Of a DNA stretch of 17,231 bases, positions 1 to 6,473 are shown in pieces. Position numbers and translations under genes: made by a program. The stretch's first letter is position 1, and each line of letters begins with the position of its first letter. Below the pieces are notes generated by a model, which searched no databases, had not been told where the DNA came from, and worked only from the letters and a program-made list of their open reading frames with translations. This DNA is from SMAG-U1939 sp036376595 (GTDB lineage: Bacteria; Chloroflexota; Ktedonobacteria; Ktedonobacterales; JADMIN01): NCBI GenBank assembly GCA_036376595.1, contig DASVAA010000080.1, positions 1 to 17,231 on the forward strand, given 5' to 3'.

Positions 1-2
1 TC

Positions 3-551
3 ACGCCCGATCAGCGACGGCTGGCGAAGACCGTCAATTTCGCTGTGCTCTACGGCCAGTCGGCGTTTGGATTGGCGAACACCACCGGCATGAGCAACGC
101 CGAGGCGGTCGAGTTCATCCGCAACTATGAGCAGACCTTCCCGAAGGTGCGCGAGTACGTGCAGAGCACGCTGCAGCAGGCGCGCACGCGGGGCTATGTG
201 CAGACGCTGCTGGGACGCAAGCGCTTCTTCCCCGATTTCGCCACGTTGATCCCTAACATGCGGCAAGAGGCCGAGCGCGAGGCGATCAACATGCCGATCC
301 AGGGTACCAACGCCGATATGATTAAGATCGCGATGGCGCATCTCGATGCGCAATTGCGCGAGCTGAAGCTGGGCGCGCGCATGATCTTGCAGGTCCACGA
401 CGAGCTGGTGCTCGAAGTGCCCGACCCCGAGCTGGACGCCGTCTCGGAGCTGGTGCGCGACGCGATGGTCGGCGCGATGCAGCTCAGCGTGCCGATCAAG
501 GTCGAGATGCGCGCGGGCCGCAACTGGTATGAGGTCAAGCGGCTGCTATAG
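3..551 (+). CDS. polA: DNA polymerase I, C-terminal polymerase domain (5'-truncated by window edge)
   Basis: The last 182 codons of family A DNA polymerase I, which fills gaps in repair and Okazaki-fragment processing. The reading frame is open from base 3, so the gene begins outside the window. Seen in the sequence: the fingers O-helix RRLAKTVNFAVLYG, with the dNTP-binding Arg5, Lys9, Phe13 and Tyr17 (partial numbering) in the family spacing R-x3-K-x3-F-x3-Y. A GRKRFFPD segment follows, then REAINMPIQGTNAD, and the palm motif C QVHDELVLEVP, whose Asp133 is a catalytic metal ligand. The protein ends about 48 residues after motif C, as expected for an intact C terminus. Phe at the O-helix F position predicts discrimination against dideoxynucleotides. 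Whether the 5'-nuclease and 3'-5' exonuclease domains are present cannot be seen. A palindromic repeat begins 13 bp after the stop and may help end the transcript. Confidence 0.97.
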   Translation, partial: TPDQRRLAKTVNFAVLYGQSAFGLANTTGMSNAEAVEFIRNYEQTFPKVREYVQSTLQQARTRGYVQTLLGRKRFFPDFATLIPNMRQEAEREAINMPIQGTNADMIKIAMAHLDAQLRELKLGARMILQVHDELVLEVPDPELDAVSELVRDAMVGAMQLSVPIKVEMRAGRNWYEVKRLL

Positions 552-563
552 GCATGGCTGCCC

Positions 564-623
564 GGCGGTTGAAACCGCGCCTGAAGGATCTGCTTCGCGG
601 CCGCGAAGTCCGCCTGCGCGGAC
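564..623 (-). repeat. Palindromic dispersed repeat, copy 1
   Basis: About 60 bp made of consecutive palindromes: a GCGGTT/AACCGC block, a CGCGGCCGCG core and a GTCCGC/GCGGAC hairpin. Its reverse complement matches 16248-16303 block for block and in the same order: GTCCGC hairpin, GCGGACTTCGCGGCC, then AGGCGCGGTTTCAACCGCC. The copies differ mainly in the loop and in the spacer between blocks. It fills the gap between the convergent polA and DinB genes and could fold as RNA from either strand. I recall similar modules in Chloroflexota genomes, but could not search for them. Confidence 0.75.
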
Positions 624-666
624 AGGAGAACGAGCGACGCCGAGCAGACGCGCGGCGCGCTGCAAG

Positions 667-1128
667 TCAGCCAGCGCGCTTGCGGTACGACTGGATCGCC
701 TCGACGTGCTCCATGTCGTGCTCGGTTAGCCACCAGAGCTGCGCTGTCTCGTCCCAGCCGGCGGGACCCAGCGGCGCACGCTCGTCGGGCCAGCCATCGA
801 GCGCGGCGAGCAGCTCGTCGTAGGCGCTGTGGAACTCCTGCATCACGTCCACCAGCGGCAGGCGGCGGCGCTCGGCCACCCGCGCCGCATTCCAGTCGTC
901 CACGCTTTCGGTGATGATCGGGCCATCTGGCTCGGTGCCGGCGGCTGCCCGCTGGATCGCCAGCACCGTCTCATGCTGCCAGGCGGCGATGTGGGCAAGG
1001 ATGTCCTTCACCGTCCACTCGGCGGTCACGAGGTCCTGGCTCATCTGGTCTTCGCTCAGCCCGCTAATCGTGTCGTTGAGCTGGCCGCGCGCGGCACGCA
1101 CGCGCTCGAGGAAGTCTGCCTTGCTCAC
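667..1128 (-). CDS. DinB-family protein (putative metal-dependent, thiol-transferase-like four-helix bundle)
   Basis: A 153-residue protein of the DinB/ClbS/YfiT superfamily, which are four-helix-bundle proteins usually binding a divalent metal through three histidines. Some members are thiol-S-transferases; others are uncharacterised. The N-terminal part (TAEWTVKDILAHIAAWQHE, about residues 35-53) is the classic 'W-x-V-x-D-x-x-x-H' DinB segment carrying His46. The C-terminal helix LTEHDMEHVEAI supplies His137 and His141, completing a plausible His triad. The start is a GTG at 1126-1128 (sense of the minus strand), chosen because GGAGGAGG lies about 6 nt upstream. A sigma-70 promoter (1277-1306) leaves a 5' leader of about 140 nt containing a 10-bp tandem repeat. 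The gene is monocistronic, convergent with polA and divergent from the tRNA genes. The substrate cannot be told from sequence. Confidence 0.88.
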   Translation of the reverse strand: MSKADFLERVRAARGQLNDTISGLSEDQMSQDLVTAEWTVKDILAHIAAWQHETVLAIQRAAAGTEPDGPIITESVDDWNAARVAERRRLPLVDVMQEFHSAYDELLAALDGWPDERAPLGPAGWDETAQLWWLTEHDMEHVEAIQSYRKRAG

Positions 1129-1151
1129 GCTGCGCCCTCCTCCCTACCATC

Positions 1152-1181
1152 CATCCACTCGCATCCACTCGCATCCGCTCG
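1152..1181 (-). repeat. 10-bp tandem repeat in the DinB-gene leader
   Basis: Three consecutive 10-bp units, CATCCACTCG twice and then CATCCGCTCG, with related CATCCATCC sequence on both sides (1149-1157, 1193-1202). It lies inside the predicted 5' untranslated leader of the DinB-family gene, between its promoter and start codon. It may be simple slippage-prone sequence. Confidence 0.7.
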
Positions 1182-1276
1182 TTCGTCCGATTCCATCCAT
1201 CCGCCCGCACAGAGCGAGCGATCCTAGTGCTCGCCGAACGCGCGCCCGGACATTGGCCGCGCCGCCTCGTAGCGCG

Positions 1277-1306
1277 AGTATAGGGCATGTCGGTGAGGGG
1301 CGTCAA
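1277..1306 (-). promoter_or_regulatory. Sigma-70-type promoter of the DinB-family gene
   Basis: On the minus strand TTGACG (1301-1306) is followed after an 18-bp spacer by TATACT (1277-1282). Each hexamer matches consensus at five of six positions. Predicted transcription starts near 1270 and reads into the DinB gene. Confidence 0.7.
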
Positions 1307-1318
1307 TCTGTAGCGGAA

Positions 1319-1347
1319 TTGACATGCGCGGCGCTCCGGCGTATACT
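1319..1347 (+). promoter_or_regulatory. Sigma-70-type promoter of the tRNA-Leu/tRNA-Val genes
   Basis: TTGACA (1319-1324, perfect) and TATACT (1342-1347, one mismatch) are separated by exactly 17 bp. The predicted start near 1354 is about 33 nt before the mature tRNA-Leu. Its -35 box is only 12 bp from the -35 box of the divergent DinB promoter. Confidence 0.82.
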
Positions 1348-1386
1348 ACATCCTGCGGTTGGCGCGTGCTACGCGGGCCGCGACAA

Positions 1387-1471
1387 GCCCCCGTGGCGGA
1401 ATGGTATACGCGGCAGGTTGAGGGCCTGTGCCCGAAAGGGCGTGGTGGTTCGAGTCCACTCGGGGGCACCA
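1387..1471 (+). tRNA. tRNA-Leu (anticodon GAG), CCA encoded
   Basis: Class II tRNA cloverleaf. The acceptor stem GCCCCCG pairs fully with CGGGGGC (1461-1467); then come discriminator A1468 and encoded CCA to 1471. The D-arm region GCGGAATGGTATACGC has the tRNA-Leu form. The anticodon stem GCAGG/CCTGT encloses loop TTGAGGG, giving anticodon GAG, which reads CUC and CUU. A long variable arm TGCCCGAAAGGGCGT and the T-loop TTCGAGT within GGTGG/CCACT confirm leucine identity. It is first of a two-tRNA transcription unit. Confidence 0.97.
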
Positions 1472-1525
1472 ACACACGACGTGCGGCGGTCGAGGCAGGC
1501 CGATACGCACGTCGCGTGGCTTTCC

Positions 1526-1601
1526 GGGCGGCTAGCTCAGCCGGAAGAGCATCTCGTTTACACCGAGAGGGTCGGGGGTTCGAGTCCCTCGCCGCCCACC
1601 A
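1526..1601 (+). tRNA. tRNA-Val (anticodon UAC), CCA encoded
   Basis: Cloverleaf with acceptor stem GGGCGGC paired to GCCGCCC (1591-1597), discriminator A1598 and encoded CCA. The D arm starts TAGCTCAG, the conserved form. The anticodon stem TCTCG/CGAGA holds loop TTTACAC, so the anticodon is TAC (UAC). The T-loop is TTCGAGT. It lies 54 nt after tRNA-Leu with no promoter evident between, so the two are probably processed from one transcript. Confidence 0.97.
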
Positions 1602-1603
1602 GA

Positions 1604-1622
1604 GGGCGCACGCCATGCGCCC
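1604..1622 (+). terminator. Hairpin terminator candidate after the tRNA genes
   Basis: Perfect 7-bp GC-rich stem GGGCGCA/TGCGCCC with a 5-nt loop (CGCCA), starting 2 nt after the tRNA-Val CCA. It is followed by CTTC but no U-tract, so intrinsic termination may be weak. It could also serve as a processing or RNA 3'-end stabilising element. Confidence 0.5.
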
Positions 1623-1639
1623 CTTCAAGACTCATTCTC

Positions 1640-1720
1640 GTCCTCTGCGTCGTCCGAGGTTTCTCTCTCTCCTCCCTCTTCGCGATCTTCGCGCTTGCTT
1701 CGCGCCCTTCGCGTTCGCCG
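1640..1720 (-). repeat. Purine-rich ~10-bp-periodic repeat (member 1)
   Basis: Read on the minus strand, CGCGAAG-type units recur about every 10 bp: GAACGCGAAGG, GCGCGAAGC, AGCGCGAAGA, TCGCGAAGAGG. A GA-rich run and ACGCAGAGG follow. It begins right after the stop codon of the glutamine-synthetase-like gene. Similar arrays are at 9050-9093 and 16111-16202, indicating a degenerate dispersed repeat family. Confidence 0.55.
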
Positions 1721-1728
1721 TACTCCCC

Positions 1729-3096
1729 TCAATACTTGTACGCGTGCGCTCGCGCTTCCTCTTCGGGCGTCATCTCGGCGCAGTGCGCGCACTCCAGCCG
1801 CTTGACCGCGATGTACGCCTGCGTCAGGGTCGGGCCGAGCGCCGCTGTCAGCACGTCATCCGCCTCCAGCGCGTCCAGCGCCGCGCCCAGCGATTCGGGC
1901 AGCCGCGCGATGCCCCTCCGCTCGCGCTCGGCGTCGTCGAGGTTGCCAGGGTCCACGTCCACCGGCTCGCCAGGGTCCAGCTCGCGCGCCACTCCGTCCA
2001 GACCCGCCGCGATCAGCGCGCCGAGCGCCAGATACGGATTGCCGCTGTGGTCCGCCGGCTTCAGCTCGAAGTTGGTGGACTCCGCCTCGCGGCCCCAGAA
2101 GCGTGACGGGATGCGCACCGCGGCCTCGCGGTTGTCGAAGCCATAGGCGGTGTAGGCCGAGCTCCAGAAGTGCGGCAGCAGCCGGCGGTACGAGTTGGGG
2201 CTGGCGCAGGTGAGCGCCAGCAGCGCCGGCAGATGCGCCATGATGCCGCCGATGAAGGCGTAGCCCAGCGCGCTGACTCCACCGCGGCCGTCGGGATCGT
2301 AGAGCAGGTTGCGACCGGCGTGCTCGCCATCGGGCGCGCCCCACAGGCTGAAGTGAATGTGCGCGCCGCTGCCGGCCTGATCGAGGAACGGCTTGGCGGC
2401 AAACGAGGCGATCAGCCCGTGCTGGTGAGCCACGCCGCGTACCGTCTCGCGCACCAGTACGATGTTGTCCGCCGCACGCAGCGCCTCGGCGTGCGCCACG
2501 GATAGCTCCTGCTGTGCCGGCCCCAGCTCGGGCATGAACTGTTCGACCGCGACGCCCTCATGCTCCAGCGCGGCCAGGATGTCGTTGACGACCTCCGCCG
2601 ACGAGTCGAAGCCGATGCTGCTGTAGCACAGACTATGGTCGAAGGGCACGTAGCCGCCGTCGCCAGTCTCGCGCGCCAGGTAGAATTCGTGCTCCACTGC
2701 CGCGCGCATCACCATCCCCCGCTCGCGCGCCGCCGCGATCTGTCGCTTGAGGACGGTTCGCGGGCAGGCTTCCCAGGGGACGCGGTCCTGCGCCGTATAG
2801 AGGTCGCAGAGCATCATTCCCGTGTGTGGCACGTAGGGCAGTACGACGAACGTTTCCGCGTCAGGCACCAGGCGGAACTCGCCCACCGGCCCCATGCCCG
2901 GTACGTCGGCCAACCGGTCCACGCCGGCGAACGCCTGCATCGCCAGCGATTGTCCGATACCCTCCGCCATCCGCCGCTCCAGCCCGCTCACATGCGTCGC
3001 CTTGCCGCGGATGATGCCGCCATTGTCGCAATACATGAAGCGCACCAGGCGCAGGTGCTCGTCGTTTGCCCGCCGCACCACGGCTTGCGTGTCCAT
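1729..3096 (-). CDS. Glutamine-synthetase-family ligase (likely not the housekeeping GlnA)
   Basis: 455 residues, an ATP-dependent glutamate-amine ligase fold. The beta-Grasp N-terminal domain (about 10-105) includes YCDNGGIIRGKATHV. The catalytic domain has metal/glutamate-site EHEFY (135-139), MPELGPAQQE (188-197), GSGAHIHFS with His246 and His248, NSYRRLLP (301-308), AAVRIPSRF (325-333) and FELKPADHSGNPYLALGA (343-360). The start ATG at 3094-3096 is chosen because GGAGGT lies 5 nt upstream; the frame stays open further upstream but with no homology. The Tyr adenylylation loop of GlnA is not recognisable near the C terminus. The segment YTAYGFDNREAAVRIP also departs from the usual RNRSAA form. 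A role in amine or polyamine gamma-glutamylation, or another amide ligation, is possible but the substrate is unknown. The gene has its own promoter and a palindrome over the predicted start site. Confidence 0.92.
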   Translation of the reverse strand: MDTQAVVRRANDEHLRLVRFMYCDNGGIIRGKATHVSGLERRMAEGIGQSLAMQAFAGVDRLADVPGMGPVGEFRLVPDAETFVVLPYVPHTGMMLCDLYTAQDRVPWEACPRTVLKRQIAAARERGMVMRAAVEHEFYLARETGDGGYVPFDHSLCYSSIGFDSSAEVVNDILAALEHEGVAVEQFMPELGPAQQELSVAHAEALRAADNIVLVRETVRGVAHQHGLIASFAAKPFLDQAGSGAHIHFSLWGAPDGEHAGRNLLYDPDGRGGVSALGYAFIGGIMAHLPALLALTCASPNSYRRLLPHFWSSAYTAYGFDNREAAVRIPSRFWGREAESTNFELKPADHSGNPYLALGALIAAGLDGVARELDPGEPVDVDPGNLDDAERERRGIARLPESLGAALDALEADDVLTAALGPTLTQAYIAVKRLECAHCAEMTPEEEARAHAYKY

Positions 3097-3142
3097 GCCG
3101 CACCTCCCGAACGGGGCGCCGTCTCTACCGGCACCGGGCCAA

Positions 3143-3158
3143 CCGTGTGTACGCACGG
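3143..3158. promoter_or_regulatory. Operator-like palindrome at the predicted start site of the GS-like gene
   Basis: CCGTGTGTACGCACGG is a 16-bp near-perfect palindrome centred on GTAC, with only one symmetric pair mismatched. It spans the predicted transcription start (about 3153) of the GS-like gene and lies just downstream of its -10 box, a classic repressor position. No regulator gene is adjacent. Confidence 0.5.
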
Positions 3159-3159
3159 T

Positions 3160-3188
3160 ACGATAGGTGGGCGAGTGGCCGGTGTCAA
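3160..3188 (-). promoter_or_regulatory. Sigma-70-type promoter of the GS-like gene
   Basis: On the minus strand a perfect TTGACA (3183-3188) is followed after 17 bp by TATCGT (3160-3165, four of six). Predicted start is near 3153, giving a leader of about 57 nt ending in the GGAGGT ribosome site (3102-3107). The rest of the 3097-3428 intergenic region shows no other gene; a rightward promoter for the next gene is not clear. Confidence 0.65.
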
Positions 3189-3428
3189 GGCGCGGCGGCG
3201 AGTCTGCGCGATACTGGCGGCAGTCCCATCGGCCGCGCCGAATGCGTGCCCGGACCCCAGGGTGAACGTCACGGCTCCACGCCCGCCGCGGTTGCCGCGC
3301 CCGTGCGTGCGCGAGCGTACACAACTCGCTGCCCGGCAAGAGCCGGAAATCTCCGATAGACGATCCTGAGCCGCATGTGTGATCGCGGATATAGCCTTCG
3401 AGGGCGGCTGTGGGGTATGGTGTGAAGC

Positions 3429-4253
3429 ATGCGCATCAGTCTCTCCACCGGCAGCCTCTACCACCGCGGCCTTGCCTATACCCTTGCCCTCGCACGCGAC
3501 GCTGGCTTCGACGGCGTCGAGCTGGTGGTTGGGCTGGACTACGCGCTGGGCGGCCTCAAGCGCGTGACGCGGCTGGTGCGCGAGGCCGAGATTCCGGTGT
3601 TCAGCGTCCATCCGCCGTTCGTGCGCTTCCCCGGCTGGCCGCGGCCCGTCGCGCTGCGCGTGCTGCGGATGGTGGAGCTGGCGCGTGCCGTCGAGGCGCC
3701 GGTGGTGGTGTTGCATCCGCCGCTGATTCGCGGACCTCAGACGCCACGCGCCCAGCGCTACAGCTATGCGCTGCGACTGGCTCAAGTCACCTTAGGCGAG
3801 GGCGGCCCCACGCTTGGGCTGGAGACGATCCAGTACAACAAGCGCGAGCAGCACTACTACCTGGACGACGCCGCCACGCTGGCTACCTTCGCCGTCGAGC
3901 GCGGCTGCGGCATCACCTACGATACCTGCCACGCGGGCGCCAACGGCGAGGACCTCCTCGCGACGTACGAGCGGCTGCGGCCGGCGCTGGTCAACGTCCA
4001 CCTCAGCGATGTGGAGTGGCAGGATGGCTATCCCAGGACGCACCGCATCCCCGGCCTTGGCGCGCTGCCGCTGGGCGATCTGGTGGGCCGCATGGCGCGC
4101 GACGGCTACGACGGGCCGCTGACGCTGGAGCTACATCCCAGGTTCGTGCCGCTGCTGGGCCGCGCGAGCCAGCTTGCCGTGTTGCGCGACGCCGTCGCCC
4201 GCGTGCGCGCGATGGCAAGCGGTACCTTGCTCCCCCTCGCCCCCCAAATGTAG
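3429..4253 (+). CDS. Sugar phosphate isomerase/epimerase-like TIM-barrel protein
   Basis: 274 residues of the xylose-isomerase-like TIM-barrel family (AP-endonuclease-2 superfamily), whose members isomerise or epimerise sugars or cut DNA using divalent metals. Candidate metal and catalytic residues sit at strand ends: Glu31 (FDGVELVV), His61 (FSVHPPF), His96 (VVVLHPPL), Glu132 (LGLETIQ), Asp165/His168 (TYDTCHAG), His191/Asp194 (VNVHLSDV), His205 (RTHRIPGLGALP) and Glu234 (LTLELHPRF). The HRIPGLGALP segment resembles the 'H..PG.G' element of sugar epimerases. The length fits a single-domain enzyme. The start ATG at 3429 matches the fold's first strand MRISLSTGSL, but no good Shine-Dalgarno is seen. 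A TATGGT about 12 bp upstream could make it nearly leaderless. The gene converges on queF. The substrate is unknown; an endonuclease IV role is less likely, since its signature motifs are not evident. Confidence 0.87.
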   Translation: MRISLSTGSLYHRGLAYTLALARDAGFDGVELVVGLDYALGGLKRVTRLVREAEIPVFSVHPPFVRFPGWPRPVALRVLRMVELARAVEAPVVVLHPPLIRGPQTPRAQRYSYALRLAQVTLGEGGPTLGLETIQYNKREQHYYLDDAATLATFAVERGCGITYDTCHAGANGEDLLATYERLRPALVNVHLSDVEWQDGYPRTHRIPGLGALPLGDLVGRMARDGYDGPLTLELHPRFVPLLGRASQLAVLRDAVARVRAMASGTLLPLAPQM

Positions 4254-4293
4254 GGGCGCGACTGGTCTCGCCCTTTGGGGTCGGGGGGTGAGG
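4229..4293. repeat. Compound inverted repeat between convergent genes (bidirectional terminator candidate)
   Basis: An inner hairpin GGGCGCGAC-tg-GTCTCGCCC (4254-4273, one mismatch) is enclosed by C-rich and G-rich arms (4229-4248 against 4274-4293, about 14 of 20 positions complementary). The left arm overlaps the last codons of the TIM-barrel gene, and the whole unit ends 6 bp before the queF stop codon. Its position between two convergent genes suits transcription termination in both directions. The form also resembles a dispersed palindromic element. Confidence 0.5.
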
Positions 4294-4298
4294 ACCAT

Positions 4299-4748
4299 TC
4301 AAATCCCGGTGAAGGTCGGACGGCGATACTCGGGACGAGGGCCACTATAGTCCGGCTCGACGCGCTCGGCGAAGATCGTCGTCTTGATGTTGCCGCGCAC
4401 GTTGAACTCGCCCACCACGCGGATCCAGCGCGGTGCGAGCGCGGCGGTGAGGTCGTCGAGAATGCGATTGGTCGCCGCCTCGTGGCTGACACCCTCGTTG
4501 CGGAAGGTATTGATGTAGAGCTTGAGGCTCTTCAGCTCGACGATCGAGGGGCCGGGCACATAATCAATCACCATCGTCGCGAAGTCGGGGTAGCCGGAGC
4601 GCGGGCAGAGACAGGTGAACTCAGGGATCTCGAAATGCACGACGTAGTCGCGGTCGGCGTAGGGATTGGGCCACGGCTCGAGCTTGGCCTGCTCGATAGC
4701 GCGTGTGCCATAGGGCTTCTCGGCGCGCTGAGCGCGGGTATCGGTCAT
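4299..4748 (-). CDS. queF: NADPH-dependent 7-cyano-7-deazaguanine reductase (preQ0 reductase)
   Basis: 149 residues, the short unimodular QueF type of the tunnelling (T-fold) superfamily. The enzyme reduces the nitrile of preQ0 to preQ1 in queuosine biosynthesis in the cytoplasm. Seen: EFTCLCPRSGYPDFAT, with the thioimide-forming Cys48 and general acid Asp55. The NADPH-binding QueF motif ELKSLKLY (71-78) and FRNEGVSHE, with substrate-binding His89/Glu90, follow. The start ATG (4746-4748) is chosen because AAGGAG lies about 11 nt upstream and family homology begins soon after. A TAGAAT (4810-4815, minus strand) could be its -10 box; I could not recognise a preQ1 riboswitch in the leader. No queC, queD or queE is nearby. 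The gene is divergent from ispD and convergent with the TIM-barrel gene. Confidence 0.96.
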   Translation of the reverse strand: MTDTRAQRAEKPYGTRAIEQAKLEPWPNPYADRDYVVHFEIPEFTCLCPRSGYPDFATMVIDYVPGPSIVELKSLKLYINTFRNEGVSHEAATNRILDDLTAALAPRWIRVVGEFNVRGNIKTTIFAERVEPDYSGPRPEYRRPTFTGI

Positions 4749-4853
4749 GGATGCGATGGCTCCTTGGGATCGCCCTCCCCGCACGGGGCGCGGGCGGACA
4801 CTTCCCCGCATTCTACCGCATCCATGCGCATGCCTGTCGGGTCGCGGCAGGAC

Positions 4854-4876
4854 GACGCACATCGGTCGTGTGCGTC
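4854..4876. promoter_or_regulatory. Perfect 8-bp inverted repeat upstream of ispD
   Basis: GACGCACA (4854-4861) and TGTGCGTC (4869-4876) are perfectly complementary around a 7-nt spacer. It lies in the queF/ispD divergent region, about 64 bp before the ispD start. It abuts TCTAAT (4875-4880), a possible -10 box for ispD, so it would overlap the promoter spacer. An operator for a dimeric regulator or a transcribed hairpin are both possible. Confidence 0.45.
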
Positions 4877-4939
4877 TAATGCAAGTGGACTTCGCACATG
4901 GTGCGGCGCGAGACGTCAGTTCTACGATTGGAGCGCCGA

Positions 4940-5773
4940 GTGACCGATGATGCCTCAGCCGCGGGTGGCCGTGCAGTCGCGGTCATCCTCTGCGCCGGTC
5001 AGGGCAGCCGCATGCGCGCCGACCGCAACAAGGTCTTTCTGCCGCTCGGCGGCCGGCCACTGCTCGTGTGGGCTGTCGAGGCGTTCGCGCAGACGCCTGT
5101 GGTGGACGAGATGCTGCTCGTCGCGCACCCCTCAGAGGTGCAGCACGTGCGCGAGACGGTCGTCGCATATGGCCTGCCGCGCGTGTCAGACGTGATCGCC
5201 GGCGGGGCGACGCGCCATCAGTCGGAGGAGCGCGCGCTGGAGGCGCTGCGACCGGGCATCCTCTCCGGCTCAGTCGGCGTCGTGCTGATCCACGATGGCG
5301 CGCGCCCGCTCGTCACAGCGGAAGCGATCACGGCGCTGGTCGCGGCTGCGCGGGCGGAGGGCAGCGCGATGCTGGGCGCGCCCGTCACACCGACTGAGAC
5401 GCTCGCCCGCCTCGCCCCGGACGGCACGGTGGCCGAGCTGCTGCCCACCGGCGACCTTTGGCGCGCGCAGACACCGCAGGCCTTCGCCGCACGCGAGCTG
5501 CTCGCCGCCTACGACGCCGCGCGCGACACCGGCTTCGAGGGGACCGACACCGCCGCCGCCTACACGCGGCTGGGCCACGCCGTCGCAATGGTCCCTGGCT
5601 CGCCGGCCAACCTCAAAGTGACGACCCCGGAGGATCTGCACAGGGCGGAGGCGCTGCTCGCGTCGCGTGATCGGGCGCCTCATGGCGGTGGATCGCCGCC
5701 CGCTGCACCTCAGGACTCGCCGCCACCACACACTCGTCACAGCACCGCAGCATCAAATGAGCGTGAAAAGTAA
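4940..5773 (+). CDS. ispD: 2-C-methyl-D-erythritol 4-phosphate cytidylyltransferase
   Basis: IspD transfers CMP from CTP to methylerythritol phosphate, the third step of the non-mevalonate isoprenoid pathway. Family motifs are all present: the nucleotide loop VILCAGQGSRM (15-25), Lys31 in NKVFLPLGGRPLL, HDGARP (118-123), WRAQTPQ (174-180), EGTDTAAAY (200-208) and NLKVTTPEDL (224-233). The usual AAG of the CTP loop is CAG here. The GTG at 4940 is preferred because GGAG lies 6 nt upstream; an in-frame ATG at 4898 would add 14 residues. The 277-residue product exceeds the usual 225-240. The last ~37 residues are a low-complexity Pro/His/Ser tail with no resemblance to IspF, so this is not an IspDF fusion. 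ispF is not adjacent. Confidence 0.95.
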   Translation: MTDDASAAGGRAVAVILCAGQGSRMRADRNKVFLPLGGRPLLVWAVEAFAQTPVVDEMLLVAHPSEVQHVRETVVAYGLPRVSDVIAGGATRHQSEERALEALRPGILSGSVGVVLIHDGARPLVTAEAITALVAAARAEGSAMLGAPVTPTETLARLAPDGTVAELLPTGDLWRAQTPQAFAARELLAAYDAARDTGFEGTDTAAAYTRLGHAVAMVPGSPANLKVTTPEDLHRAEALLASRDRAPHGGGSPPAAPQDSPPPHTRHSTAASNEREK

Positions 5774-5875
5774 AGTGCCACGACTCCACGATTCGAGGAT
5801 GAGCGGGATCGAACTTACAGTGCGTCTGACACAATGCTCCTGGATCGCCGCGCACGGAAGGGTTAGGCATGTGCG

Positions 5876-6451
5876 ATGCACGAGGCGACAGACAGGCAGA
5901 CGCCAACGAGGTTCTACGTCAATCGAGGCAAGGCGTTCCTCGCTGGCGTGGTCGGCGGGGGTGTCTATGTGGTCATTTTTGTACTCGCCTTTGTGTTGCC
6001 GAGGCCGCAAGTCACCGCGCGCCCCTGGATGTATGACGAGCCGTTCAAGACGCTGATCTTCGGTGCCGGTTTGCTCGTCTCCGGGGCGATCGTCCTGATG
6101 GGCCTCTACTGGACGTTCACTTCATCGCCCCTGCTCGAGCTAAGCTCAACCGGTATTACCTACCAGCCCTACCCATTGGTGAGACGAGTCGTGCGCTGGG
6201 ACGACATGTACGGTATCACCGTGTCCACCGCATCATGGAAGTCCTATTTTCGCCGCGTCACGAGACTGACCATCTCTTTCCGACTGAAGCCGCACGCGGC
6301 CCCGCTATATCGTGGGCGCACCCAACTTGTCTGGAATATTGGGCAAGCAGCGCTACCTGTGCCGATTGACGATGTGGTGCGTACCGTGCATCGTTATCAC
6401 CAAGTCACAGCCGCTAAACATCTTCGTGAAGGGCGCTTACCAGCATCCTAG
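5876..6451 (+). CDS. Hypothetical two-helix membrane protein with a C-terminal PH-like region
   Basis: 191 residues, not assigned to a named family. Two hydrophobic segments are clear: about 20-42 (FLAGVVGGGVYVVIFVLAFV) and 57-81 (FKTLIFGAGLLVSGAIVLMG). A soluble beta-rich tail of about 100 residues follows (LLELSSTGITYQPYPLVRRVVRWDDMYGI...). The pattern 'LELSSTGITY...V.WDDI' after paired helices resembles small bacterial membrane proteins with a PH-like domain; this is inference. The gene is visibly richer in A/T and less codon-biased than its neighbours, so it may be a later acquisition or weakly expressed. The start ATG at 5876 has no strong ribosome site. It begins about 100 bp after ispD and ends 22 bp before a strong hairpin. 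Confidence 0.72.
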   Translation: MHEATDRQTPTRFYVNRGKAFLAGVVGGGVYVVIFVLAFVLPRPQVTARPWMYDEPFKTLIFGAGLLVSGAIVLMGLYWTFTSSPLLELSSTGITYQPYPLVRRVVRWDDMYGITVSTASWKSYFRRVTRLTISFRLKPHAAPLYRGRTQLVWNIGQAALPVPIDDVVRTVHRYHQVTAAKHLREGRLPAS

Positions 6452-6473
6452 CATGTAACTCACCCGCGCTACG

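Noticed and set aside
911..2146. Long rightward open frame of 411 codons across the DinB promoter, both tRNAs and the GS-like gene end
   Set aside because: It reads through two tRNA genes and antisense to real genes; the protein is Ser/Arg/Pro-rich with no family features. It is a GC-rich shadow frame.
3097..3339. 81-codon N-terminal extension of the GS-like protein
   Set aside because: It would include the promoter, operator-like palindrome and ribosome site; composition is Arg-rich and homology starts at the ATG at 3096.
4749..4939. preQ1 riboswitch upstream of queF
   Set aside because: I could not find the short C-rich/A-rich pseudoknot pattern of any preQ1 class on the minus strand of this leader.
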